From NCBI GenBank assembly GCA_038503075.1, contig JBCAML010000017.1:744001-808000 (forward strand): a stretch of 64,000 nucleotides of DNA, in the 5' to 3' direction. The translations under genes were made by a program, and so were the position numbers. Positions within the stretch are counted from its first letter, which is position 1. The number at the start of each line of letters is the position of its first letter. The DNA comes from Gyromitra esculenta. Lineage: Eukaryota > Ascomycota > Pezizomycetes > Pezizales > Discinaceae. Under the pieces are notes generated by a model. The model worked only from the letters and a program-made list of their open reading frames with translations, did not search any database and was not told the origin of the DNA. Positions 46,666-56,551 of the stretch are shown one piece after another.

Positions 46666-47267
46666 TTACCAAACCCTCCTCGAAAGATTCGAATTAGGGT
46701 GGGGCATCCTGCTTGGCGATGCTAGAGGAGGAGACGCGACTCGCAGTCCTGTTGTGGGGTTGACAATGGGAATAGCATTACGTTGCCTTGGAGGTAATGT
46801 GGGAGCCTGGAACTTCATGTGCATATTGGGGTTGAACATGTTCGTGTACGTTGCAGCGTGAGGATACGCGGTGGACGGCTGGACTTGGTGCTGTAGAGGA
46901 GAAGACTGAGGTGAACCGCTTGAATTTGAAGAGCGATCTGAACCGGAGAAGTCCATCATTTGACGCTGTACAGAGATAAAGATAAGCATACACGCTTGGT
47001 TGAATACATGAGCTTCATAGAGTGGGTATCTCTTACTTCCTCCTCAGTACATAGCTCGGGGATGAAGGCAAAGTCATCCTCCATTTCGAAGGACCTCCCA
47101 GCCTCAAACTTTTCGATGAAAGTAGGGACTGTAGGGCTGTCTGTCAGCTCCTCCTTCGGCCTCATCATTTGAAAAGACTTGGTGGAAGAAGGACGGTGGG
47201 GATTCCTACGCGAGCGGCTCGCCGAGGAAACTGAAGGGTGATGTTGGAAATGGTAACCGAAAGACAT
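46666..47267 (-). CDS. Conserved fungal protein of unknown function, low complexity
   Basis: Exons 47037-47267 and 46666-46965 joined in phase 0 give 176 residues. The N-terminal half is basic (MSFGYHFQHHPSVSSASRSR, then RRNPHRPSSTKSF). An acidic segment follows (FIEKFEAGRSFEMEDDFAFI, then PELCTEEE), then a Ser/Pro/Gln-rich segment (DRSSNSSGSPQSSPLQHQVQ) and a C-terminal block PRQRNAIPIVNPTTGLRVAS. I recall the FEAGRSFEMEDD and RNAIPIVNP blocks from other filamentous ascomycete hypothetical proteins, so I believe the gene is real, but I know no function. It looks intrinsically disordered with Ser-Pro sites that could be phosphorylated. About 1.5 kb of gene-free DNA lies upstream. Confidence 0.65.
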
Positions 47268-48789
47268 AGTGAAGGTTGGCTGTGTGGTTTTGGGGTGAGG
47301 TTTATTATGCTTGAAAAGAGCTTATCGTGCGGAAAGCGACGGGACAGGACTATGTAAACAAAGGATGGATATGGGTTCTTGTTTCTTGTTGGGGGGGGGG
47401 TGTCGAGGCAGTACAGGAATGCAAGGCAACGAGTAAGAGAAGAGATGGGAAAGACGACGATGGATGGGTGGGAATGTGAAGGAGGGTGGCGATGATTAGA
47501 TTATAACAACAATGCTGTATCGCACCGACGCTTATGTATCGGTTTTAAATGCCTGGTGGATAGGTAGCTTTGTATGCTTGTGGAGGAAGAGGGGTGTGGG
47601 ATGGATGGGGAGGAGAAGAAATAAGAAGGGGAGAGGGTTGTGGCGGGTGGGAGGGGATCGCAGAGACGGGTGGGCAGGCTCAAAAGCGAACAACGGAGGG
47701 CAGCGAAGGGGGCAAGAGGAAGAAGAGCAAGACAGGCAAGACAGGCAAGACTGGACTGGGGGAACATCCAGTCAAGAGAGGGCCAGGGAATAAAAGGGGT
47801 GGCGACATGTGTGCGAGCGAGTGGGTCGGTCCTGCTCTGGGAATAGTCCTACGAAGTGCTGGTCGCATCCTCACACACCACACACACTCTCTCGTCCACC
47901 GCTAAAAAGTAAAAATGTAATCCCCCCCATCATAAAAATACAAATACAGACAAAACGAACGCCCAGGCTCTATGAATAATCGTCCAATCACACTGCTTTC
48001 CTCAGACAGCTAGAAAATCCAACCTCCTGGGCATGATGGACATGGGCAACATGGGTAATTGCGGCTTGGTTGGCTCGCTGCGCCCGGGCAAGCCCCACCA
48101 CCATCATCCGTTCATAAACCCAGTCGATAAACCCGCCTGGCCCTCCCCCCCAACAATCAGCAATCCCAGCCGTTTTTGTTTTCCCTCCCTCCTCTGGTTG
48201 CTGCTGCTGCTACTTCGGGTCAGCAGGGGAATGTTGATCCACGAACCACTCCAGAGTGAAGAAAAAGCCCTAGAACAGAGGCAGTTGGAGGCGGGACAGT
48301 CTCGCCATCGACTTGCTGCAGGTGCCGTGTCGCATTTCGCATGCATCATTTTTTAATTTCGGGCTTCGCGCTTGCTCTGCCTCGCGTGGTGGTACTGGTG
48401 CTTATCTGGTTAGCTCGCTGCTACCCCGGTCAAAGCTGGTGCATGGTCGGTCTTTCTTCAGCCTCGAACGGATTATGCACGAACCGATCGGGTATTATCT
48501 CAAGGATTCGCAGATTTCTTATTGGACGGGAGTTGTCTTGGTTATCGTTTAGCCCTGTTTGACGTGTCGTCCGCTCATCACCCAGGAACAAAGAGAAGAA
48601 AAGAAAAGAAGACGAAAAAAAACGTCACAGGGCCTAGGGTGGAGAGGTTGGTCCCGGACCACCCTGGGGCTCTGGAGATCTCCTTCCCCCAATATCCCCG
48701 ACCCGATCGGAATACCATCATGAAACGTCTAGAAAAACGGCACCATCGGCCCTACAGAATTGACATATGTAGAATATGGGGTTGATCCT
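47268..48789. other. Gene-free region upstream of conserved protein gene
   Basis: Likely promoter and long leader of the gene ending at 47267. It is purine-rich on the plus strand (so CT-rich for the minus-strand transcript) at about 47380-47760, with a G-run at 47391-47400. Frames here are composition artefacts. The 48.6-48.8 kb end is the 3' flank of the cyclin gene. Confidence 0.4.
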
Positions 48790-49900
48790 CTACGAGATTC
48801 CCCTCGTTTTGATAATGCGGGTAAGTTGATCTTTGCAACTCTTCTCAGCAGATGGCGTAAATGACTCCCACGCTTCATATAGCGAGATTATCTCTTGGGT
48901 GCAATCGATAATGGCTTCCATATCTACCTTCGACTCGGCATACCATTCTATCAATTTTCCAATTCGGCTCTGCGGCCCCTGACCACTAGCTCCGAGACTC
49001 CCGCTGCCATTGTTTCTTCCTCCGTTGCTAGAATTTGCCGCCGCAGCCGCAGCAACTGCTGCTGCTGCAGACGTTGCTGCGGCATGGAGGCTTGCTTGAG
49101 ACAACGACGGCTTTAACACAACAGACAAAAATATAGCCGTGAGCGCAATGACGTGCGGGGGGTATAACAATGGAAGGTCAGTCAGGCATGAATCGTTGAT
49201 AACCTGCCAGGACGTCGTGTTCTCTTCAGTTGTCAATCCCAGGACAGGTGTAAGGTCCTGTAGCGTTCGATATGGATGGTGGACTATAAGATATGAATTC
49301 ATTTCAGACATGAGGTAGAACTCGCACTCCGCGAGCTTCGCTGTATCAGACGGCATGACATCTATTCGTTCAGCGGGGTACAGGGATTTGGAAGAGGGGG
49401 TTCTTGCCGATCAAGGGATCATGGGGAAAGAAGCCAGCTTACCTGGCCAACATGTTCTTGCTTCGCTGACAACGATCCTAATGTGTTGGGGACATTCCTC
49501 CATCTTCAAAGCGAGGTACAGGCATGTTGCCATGACTAGATAGGGATTGGTATCCCGGATGGGAACCTTGGTGTAAAATCGTCGGATGTATAATTGGGCG
49601 GTAGCAAGTGCTTGCTGTCTCGTCTGCATGCGCCGTCCAAGGCGAACTATCTCTGTTTCGTGCAAGTAACGGGGGTTAGCAAACGGGCGAGCAGTGGAAA
49701 AGCAAGTTGAGAACCAGGTCGCGTGAACGGCCGTACGCACGCGAATTGAAGTAGATGCTTAGATGCCTCAACTCCGGCAGTGGCAGCTGTTGAACAGCCT
49801 TTTCGTCCTGAGCATCGAGAGCGCTCCGTATTTCAGCCAGTTTCTCGCGCGACATCTGCCAATGCAGGCGCTGCGATGAAGCCCAATAGTTTGCTGCCAT
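48790..49900 (-). CDS. SSN8: Cyclin C, Mediator kinase-module subunit SSN8
   Basis: Cyclin C pairs with Cdk8 (Ssn3) in the Mediator kinase module and regulates RNA polymerase II transcription. Exons 49741-49900, 49443-49652 and 48790-49361 give 313 residues. The N-terminus [20 protein letters not shown] is diagnostic. The first cyclin fold includes [40 protein letters not shown] and [20 protein letters not shown]. The second includes [20 protein letters not shown] and [15 protein letters not shown]. An alanine- and glycine-rich insert ([20 protein letters not shown]) at about residues 226-260 sits between folds and the C-terminal [18 protein letters not shown] helix. Donors are GTGCGT and GTAAGC. 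It is divergent from SAL1. Confidence 0.92.
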
Positions 49901-50471
49901 TTGCTGAGCCTGCGCGTGGCGAAGGGGTATTTTCTTTATTTTTTATTTTTTATTTTTATCGGGTATGTAATTCCAACGGCCGGAATCGAAGGGCGAATTA
50001 CCGATCAGTTGGGGCGAAGGAGAAGGTATGAAGATGGACCGATGGTGAGGAGCTTTCAAAGCTGTGGGTTCCAGCTGTGCCAGGGGCCAGAGGTCGAATC
50101 GGATGAGGCTCAAGCGAGACTTGGGGCCAGAGGAAATCTGTATGGCCCAAAGCTTAAAGCACCGATGCCGCCGCTTTTGGTTCCTGCTGAGAAGACTAGG
50201 GTTTTTAAGTCCGGTTGTCGGAATCTCGGATAGCTATCAAAGATGCCAAGAGATTGCTGCCAAGCCTATCAGCGCCCCCGGCATGTCTGAGGTTACGTGA
50301 CCCGCGTGACGTTGGTGGCCCTTCCTGACCCAAGCACTTTCGGTTTTGACCCCTGAGACCCTGACACAAACAATTATCCTGCTTGCGACAGGAATTTGCA
50401 TGTACAACCCCTCCTCCGATGTCATGATAGTTGACGACGAAATTCCGATAAACATTCTCTGACTACATCGA
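49901..50471. promoter_or_regulatory. Divergent promoter, SSN8 and SAL1
   Basis: 571 bp between two start codons. AT-rich TTTTATTTTTT tracts lie at about 49935-49958. A TGACCCGCGTGACG block at about 50298-50311 contains TGACG, a CRE/ATF-like core. Assignment as a regulatory site is inference. Confidence 0.35.
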
Positions 50472-52623
50472 ATGCCTCAGAAGATGGAGGATCGGGAGAG
50501 CCAGAATGCCCGCGACAAGCGCCTGATGCTCCTCTTCAGGAATTTGGACACGCGCAACGAGGGCCATCTGGATCTCGAAGGGTTGAGGCAGGGCCTGAGG
50601 AGAATCAATCACCGTATGTCCAAGAAACACACAACCACCGTCTACGTTCCCACTTCCCCGAGATTTCATAGCCAAGCGGAATCGTTCAAGAATGTTCTGC
50701 TGAAACTCCTTCCCTGCAGCCCTGAAAGACGCGGACCACCTACTACATGAAATTCTTGCCGCGGTGGATACATCCAAGGACGGTCTCATTCAATACTCCG
50801 AGTTCAAGAGTTTTTTTGAGGGCGCGGACAGGGAACTATGGCGGATATTTCACTCGGTGGATCTGGACAAAAATGGCAAAATTGACAAAGGGGAGTTAAA
50901 GGTTGCATTAACCCGTGCAGAAATTGCAGTGGATTCAGACCGGTTGGAAGAGTTTTTCGATTCTATGGATAGGAATAACGACGGTGTGATATCTTTCGAA
51001 GAGTGGAGGTATGATCGCTGGCATCCTGTGCTGCGTGTACGGGGGAGGGAAAAAAAATAATCTGATGTGCATAAAAGTTGCACTTTGGATCGCTGACACG
51101 TTCAAGGGATTTTTTAATGTTCATGCCGAAAGAGGCTTCACTTCGCACTATCTATTCGTACTACCTCTCCACAGTTAACGTTAATCCGGAGGGTGATGTA
51201 AATCTGAGTGCTGAGATCAATCTCAAGGGCTTAGGTAAATCGGTTTCATCATTACCCGTCTCACCTCTCTGCATGTTGCCCCTGCGTCTCTCACCATCGG
51301 TACCACTTGTTGGTAATTGCATTCTAACTAAAATTAATTAGGGTATTTCATTGCTGGAGGTGTTGCTGGAGCAATATCTCGGACTGCCACTGCGCCGTTT
51401 GATCGTATAAAAGTATTCTTGATAGCGCAAACTGGAAATCCTACAGCGAAGCATGCAGCGGTGGAAGCCGCGAAAAGTGGAGAGCCCTTACAGGCAGCGA
51501 AGAAAGCGGCCGGGCCGATCAGAGAATCAATAAGGACGCTGTGGAGGGCTGGCGGCGTAAAGTCATTCTTTGCAGGTTAGGATATGAAACCTTCCCCCGT
51601 TCGAAGAAAACTTACTAATGGTGGCTAGGGAATGGACTGAATGTGGTAAAGGTTTTGCCGGAGTCTGCAATTAAATTTGGCTCTTTTGAGGTACGAATTG
51701 CAATCAAACTTCCCAGTTTTAATCACAATTCTGATAGAGAGAGAAAAAAGGCTGCAAAAAGAACTCTTGCACGGTTGGAAGGTGTTGAGGATGCGAGCCA
51801 GATATCGCCCATGGCTAGATTTCTTGCGGGAGGCATTGGAGGCGTTGTCTCTCAGTGCGTTAATAATGAAATCATGCCACTCGGAGAAAACATATCATTT
51901 CTAATATAGCGTTACAGATTTTCCATATACCCCATAGACACACTCAAATTGTGAGTTTGTTATTTTCCCCCTACATTCTAGGTGTTACATATGTATGCAG
52001 CGTACACGAAATAGCTGACGCTGGGTTTTTAGCCGTATGCAATGCGAAACCGTACAGAATGGTTCTACGGGCAACAAATTAATAGCAGAGACCTTTCAAA
52101 AGACCTGGAGAGCTGGTGGAGTTAACAGTTTTTACAGAGGGCTCACGCTTGCTCTAGTCGGAATATTTCCATACTCGGCCATCGACTTGGGTACATTTGA
52201 GTACATGAAGCGTACCTACATTAAGCGTAAGGCGAAGAAGTTGAAGTGCAGCGAAAAGGACGTGGAGGTACCGAATTGGTTGGTTCTTGGAATCGGAGCC
52301 ACAAGCGGGAGTGTGGGGGCGACGAGTGTATATCCAATCAATTTATTAAGAACAAGACTGCAGGCGCAGGGAACAGCGCAGCATCCCCAGACTTACACTG
52401 GTATGTGGGATGTTGGGACGAAAACATACAATGCCGAAGGCTTTCGGGGCATGTTCAGGGGCCTGACGCCGAACTTGCTCAAAGTTATACCGGCAGTGTC
52501 GATAGTAAGTCCCGCATATGTTTTTTGTCGACGTCACGATTTGCTACGAGGTAACACGTCTAACCTTGCCCGCAGTCATACCTTGTATACGAAAACTCCA
52601 AAACAGCTCTGGGCTTGACTTAG
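50472..52623 (+). CDS. SAL1: Ca2+-regulated mitochondrial carrier (SAL1 / ATP-Mg-phosphate carrier)
   Basis: This inner-membrane carrier exchanges ATP-Mg or ADP for phosphate and is opened by Ca2+ binding to its N-terminal EF-hands. Exons 50472-50613, 50720-51008, 51107-51234, 51342-51575, 51629-51690, 51742-51854, 51918-51950, 52033-52504 and 52576-52623 give 506 residues. EF-hand loops include LDTRNEGHLDLEGL (degenerate), VDTSKDGLIQYSEF, VDLDKNGKIDKGEL and MDRNNDGVISFEEW. Three carrier repeats follow with signatures PFDRIK, PIDTLK and PINLLR; the third has Asn in place of the acidic residue, common in this family. The exon coding FSIYPIDTLK is only 33 nt. The 51-nt intron at 51691-51741 is stop-free in frame. 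The protein ends YLVYENSKTALGLT. Confidence 0.92.
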
Positions 52624-52831
52624 AATGTTGATATGTGTGCTTCTTATTCTCGTTTTGTGTTCAGCGTGCACATTAGATTCGGAGCATGGCTATATTTACT
52701 TTTTGATGTTCGGCATTTTACGGAAGGGATACAATTACAGATAAAAGGATTACAATTATTACATGAGGTTTTTTTTTTTTTGGTTTGTTTGTTTAATACA
52801 GATATCCAGTAGTGGATGGTCACATTATTTA

Positions 52832-53765
52832 TCAGCTTGCTAGTTTTCCCTTTCCCGCTGTTTCCTCAATCCAAACGCCCATACTTATGACACCTGTTTC
52901 AACTGCTCTTATCGGGGTGGTCTTCACGCTATTATAGGCGGAGCCGACGAGCGACTTCGGTTTCTTCGGGGTTGATTGTTGTTCTTGGGGCATCCAAATA
53001 TCCAAGTACTGGTTTCTCTAGTCAGCAAGAGGACAGCTACCATATATTAACGGGACGATTACGTTTTGTGGAGTTCCGCCTTCGTGAAGCTCAATGACCA
53101 CGCCAATGGTGCAATCTGGTGGAAGTTTCCCCAGGGGTACAGAACAGAATTTTAACTTTTGTAAGCATGCACGGAATTGTGCTTCCAGCCCCAAGAGCGT
53201 TTGCCCAGGAAGAGGTATCTGAGTTTCAGGTAGTAACAGCGGCATGTGATGTTTACTTTCAGGAACAGATGGAAACGAAGACATGTCAAACACAAATCTT
53301 TCCAGGGGTTCGTTACTAATAGAAAGAATTATTACTGAGATACGCTTCACAGAGTTCTAGAAATGTGATATTCAGTCAGCAAGGGCAGCAATGGTTACGT
53401 ATTATGCGGGGTAGTGTGGGGAAAGGCTTATGGCCCCGAGTAAAAGCACGGAGTATTTTACAAACCTGAAGCAACTCCTCCGAACACGCTTTGACTGCAT
53501 CAGCTACCCACTTGTTAACTCTAGGGTTTTCGGATTGCTTGATGGCTAGTTTGTACTTGTTTGCATCTATGAATATTCCCTTCGGGTAGACGTCACGTTC
53601 GTACAGGATTTGGTGAATTGCTACGCCGAGAAAATCGGAAACGGTAGAGATGAGGGCGGCGAACGTTGATAGCGCCTCCCTTTCTCTCTTGGTGGGAGCC
53701 GAGGGACCCCCAGCTGGCTCACTGTTGGCTTGGTTTGCTGGACTTATTGCCGTTCTTCGTGACAT
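52832..53765 (-). CDS. REV7: REV7 / MAD2B, HORMA subunit of DNA polymerase zeta
   Basis: Rev7 is the HORMA-domain adaptor of translesion polymerase zeta (Rev3) and Rev1 in DNA-damage tolerance. Exons 53466-53765, 53063-53356 and 52832-53008, all phase 0, give 256 residues. A 30-residue Ser/Pro/Ala N-terminal extension precedes the HORMA core: TVSDFLGVAIHQILYERDVY, WVADAVKACSEELLQNSVKR, EPLERFVFDMSSFPSVPE, LEAQFRACLQKLKFC, LPPDCTIGVVIEL, and the seatbelt end TTPIRAVETGVISMGVWIEE. The last acceptor may be 53009 (chosen) or 53018, differing by three residues. The gene is convergent with SAL1, with 208 bp between stops. Confidence 0.88.
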
Positions 53766-54450
53766 TGTAGAGATTGCTTCTGTTTGTCTCTGTGTGTGTC
53801 GCGAATGAAGAGCGGAAGACGCGACTGGCAGGGTTAACTACGTCCTGGGCAAAGTGCCTAAATCTACGCCAAGACACGCTAGAGAGAACGCAGAGCAGAG
53901 ATTCGTTCCGTGAATCGGGTTGAAAAATCAATTGCCGAGGCTGGGATGCAACATGAGAGATTTTGGAGGCATCTGGATCTTGTGGGACACTCAAACCCTA
54001 GATGTTTCTCTACCACCGGTACATCATGTCAGCATGTAGGCGCCTCGTGGCCAAGAACGTTTGAGACATTGAAGATTCTCTCGTCTTCCAATCTCCAAAA
54101 CCCCAGTCAACGTTGCACAGCAGAATCTAAAGGAAGATCGTTTTATCCTTAAAATAAAGAAATAAATTACTAGCATGGAAGTTGCAGATTGTCGAGGATT
54201 ACTGATACCAAAAATATCTCAAGTTTTAGCGAGGCTGTCAGGGGACGCAGGCTCTCTGTGGATGCGGGCCACTTCTCAACAATAAATTGATATCGAGTGA
54301 TGTCTCGTGATGCCGATGCCGTTGGTCTTGATTTGGAGGCTGTTTTCCCTCTCGAAATTTGAAACCACGGCCTGTTTCACAAGAAGATACATTTCTGTAA
54401 ACTATAAATTGAGCCTATTCATGACCAAACCGATGACTCTTGTTGCTTGC
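53766..54450. other. Upstream region of REV7
   Basis: Promoter side of REV7 followed by AT-rich DNA. A GAGTGATGTCTCGTGATG motif at about 54295-54312 resembles motifs near the LTR-like copies. No gene is seen. Confidence 0.35.
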
Positions 54451-54723
54451 CTACGATAAGCGAGTGCGTACATAAACAAGGCTGAAACTTACACCAATGT
54501 ATTCTTTTCCATTCACTTGCTTTCTAGGTCTCCCACCCTTTGTAGCTCTAGTACCGCAGCTTTCCCCAACGCCCCCTTCTGTATTCCCACACCCCGTAAT
54601 ATGCATAGGCGCTTGCATAGATTCTTTTGTCCTTGTATCATACGCCTGAGGCGTGTGATTTCCCTGTCGGTTTGATATACCAAAATTGGCCTTGAGTGTT
54701 TCAGTAACACACTCATTGGTCAT
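54451..54723 (-). CDS. Possible small protein with AT-hook-like GGRPRK
   Basis: A 90-residue frame from the ATG at 54723 with a TKGGRPRKQVNGKEYIG stretch. GRPRK is the core of an AT-hook or a nuclear localisation-like patch. A strong donor (GTAAGT at about 54486) directly follows YIGV, and an acceptor TTTACAG lies at about 54395, so the real product may continue into a further exon. I could not settle the join. No family is recognised and it may be a fragment. Confidence 0.25.
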   Translation of the reverse strand: MTNECVTETLKANFGISNRQGNHTPQAYDTRTKESMQAPMHITGCGNTEGGVGESCGTRATKGGRPRKQVNGKEYIGVSFSLVYVRTRLS

Positions 54724-55650
54724 TAAATTAGAGTATCCTACTTTGATTATTCTAGCAGCAAATAGAAGAGTTAAGTAGATTTAATCTTCGTTGACAGACT
54801 TCTTGACGCTGTGGTCCAAAAGATCTTATTCGTTCGTCGAATAAGATGTTGCGGCTCCGCTAGCCAAGTGGTTAGAAATAAGAATAATAGTTCATGATAA
54901 TTCTATCGCGGCCTGTCATATCTTGGGATTCGATTAAATAATAAATATTCTCATTCTGGGTATGCCCCGAAAATGGAGCGAAGATGGACACTTGCAGTAA
55001 GCCGCTTTAACTATCTCCTCCAAGACTCACCAACGAATATCTAGGAACAGCGTGTAGGAGAACGAAAACCAGGGGCTCTATGTGCCATAAATGCCTTCCG
55101 TGTAAGATGTACACGTGGATATTAGAGTCCATTATTAAGTTTGCAGCGTTTCGTTTTTGGGCCCCTCAACTATAAGTACCTAAAAATGCGTTTTGGTGGC
55201 GACGCTTCGTAATCCGGCCAAACCTATATGCTTGTTTCTAGGTACCTGTATATGGTAAAGCGCAAGCGGGACCATCTACCAAGGCTACACGTATTTAAAA
55301 GTCTATTCTAAACATTGTTGTGAACTTTGGGAACGAGTGAGAGAGCATGATGTGAGCATCCTGGCAGCATTTTCGTCTCGTGTTAAGTATTAGATAGTAT
55401 ATGTGGTTAAGCTTATGTGGAGTCACTGGTGGGAGGAGGCGCTAGAGAGGTAGTAGTCCAGCTGAATTGTTGAAATGTGGAGTATTGTGTTGTTACCAGT
55501 ACTGGGGATGCAGATATAGTTCGGAAAAACTCAGTTGGTCCCATTCATTCTAACTTGGTTGATATAAAACTGTTCTCTGTGCTTGAGCTACTCGGGTATT
55601 AATTAATCCCTGCCCTCACAAATTTCTAAGAGAGCAGGGATTAGAGTTTT
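54724..55650. other. AT-rich region with tRNA-like fragment
   Basis: At about 54857-54936 a TAGCCAAGTGGTTAG string (RNA polymerase III A-box-like) is followed by GGGATTCGATT (B-box-like) about 50 bp later. The folding I can draw is poor, so it is a degenerate tRNA or tRNA-derived SINE head rather than a working tRNA gene. Nothing else is supported. Confidence 0.3.
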
Positions 55651-56018
55651 CTAGTTTTTCCGCCTATACCCGAGCACATGCTCGAGAAATTTAATCACGT
55701 TGCCATTGTAGTAGAAGGTCGCCATGGCCGGGTAATAGCCACTCGGATCGGCAGCAAAGGAACAATTCCTCGAAAACCAACCAACTTGAAGATCTGTATA
55801 ATTTCCCTGAGCCCAATTTGGGTGATTAAGCCACCCCCTTGCGTTTGATAGCGGGAGATTTCTTCGCGAGTGAGTAGATAACGGTTCGCTAGATGGTCCA
55901 ACTTTCTGGGCAGAAGCAGCGATTGGTAGAGTACCCACATGAGGCTTAAAATGAAAAGTCGTATGACATGACGGGTGCTGAAAACCGTGTGATGCCCTCG
56001 GAGTGCCTCTTTGGACAC
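55651..56018 (-). CDS. Possible small hypothetical protein, frame uncertain
   Basis: Two overlapping frames occupy this stretch. One (55695-56018, 107 residues) has a hydrophobic IRLFILSLMWVLYQSLLL segment. The other (55651-55938, 95 residues) has a compact, aromatic sequence, WLNHPNWAQGNYTDLQVGWF, and ends FLEHVLGYRRKN. The second looks more like a folded protein and may be the final exon of a small secreted gene whose signal exon I could not identify. No family is recognised. Confidence 0.25.
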
Positions 56019-56551
56019 TTAGGATTATTTTTGGATCTCAAGATTGATACCATGTGCAGCAGATGGTGATGGTAGTAAAAGTGATGACCATTGAGTTAGA
56101 GAGAGAGATATTCGACATTTATGTGTAAGCCGGCCATCTGAAAGCTGGCGTATCAGCCACCTCCACTCTGCTCCAATCCCAGAAAGGCCCCCCACCACTC
56201 TGTTGATACCCCTCCTTTACCGACCTCAACAAAACCGCTACCCCAGAACGAAACCCGCATTTCGTCTCCTCGCTTTCGGAAGCTTTCTGCTTGCTAATTT
56301 ACCTTTTCAGGGTGGGGCTCCTTTGGTGGTGTTTTTCCCTGTTTTCTTTGTTTCGTTGAAGCGGAGCCCAATACCGTCGACGCGCCAGTTGAGGGGAGTA
56401 ACCTCGTCATAACCTAACTTGTCAAACCTTTGACAGGGGAACTTCGCACGCTGCTCCACGATTGCCCGACAACAACTCTCGCGACCGTTACTTCGACTTC
56501 ATATTCCGCCACCTTCAAAACTTTAAAGGATAATTCTATCTTACTACAGCT
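56019..56551. promoter_or_regulatory. PKC1 promoter and leader
   Basis: CT-rich leader DNA from about 56155 to 56500 just upstream of the PKC1 ATG. No gene is seen. No TATA box is certain. Confidence 0.4.
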
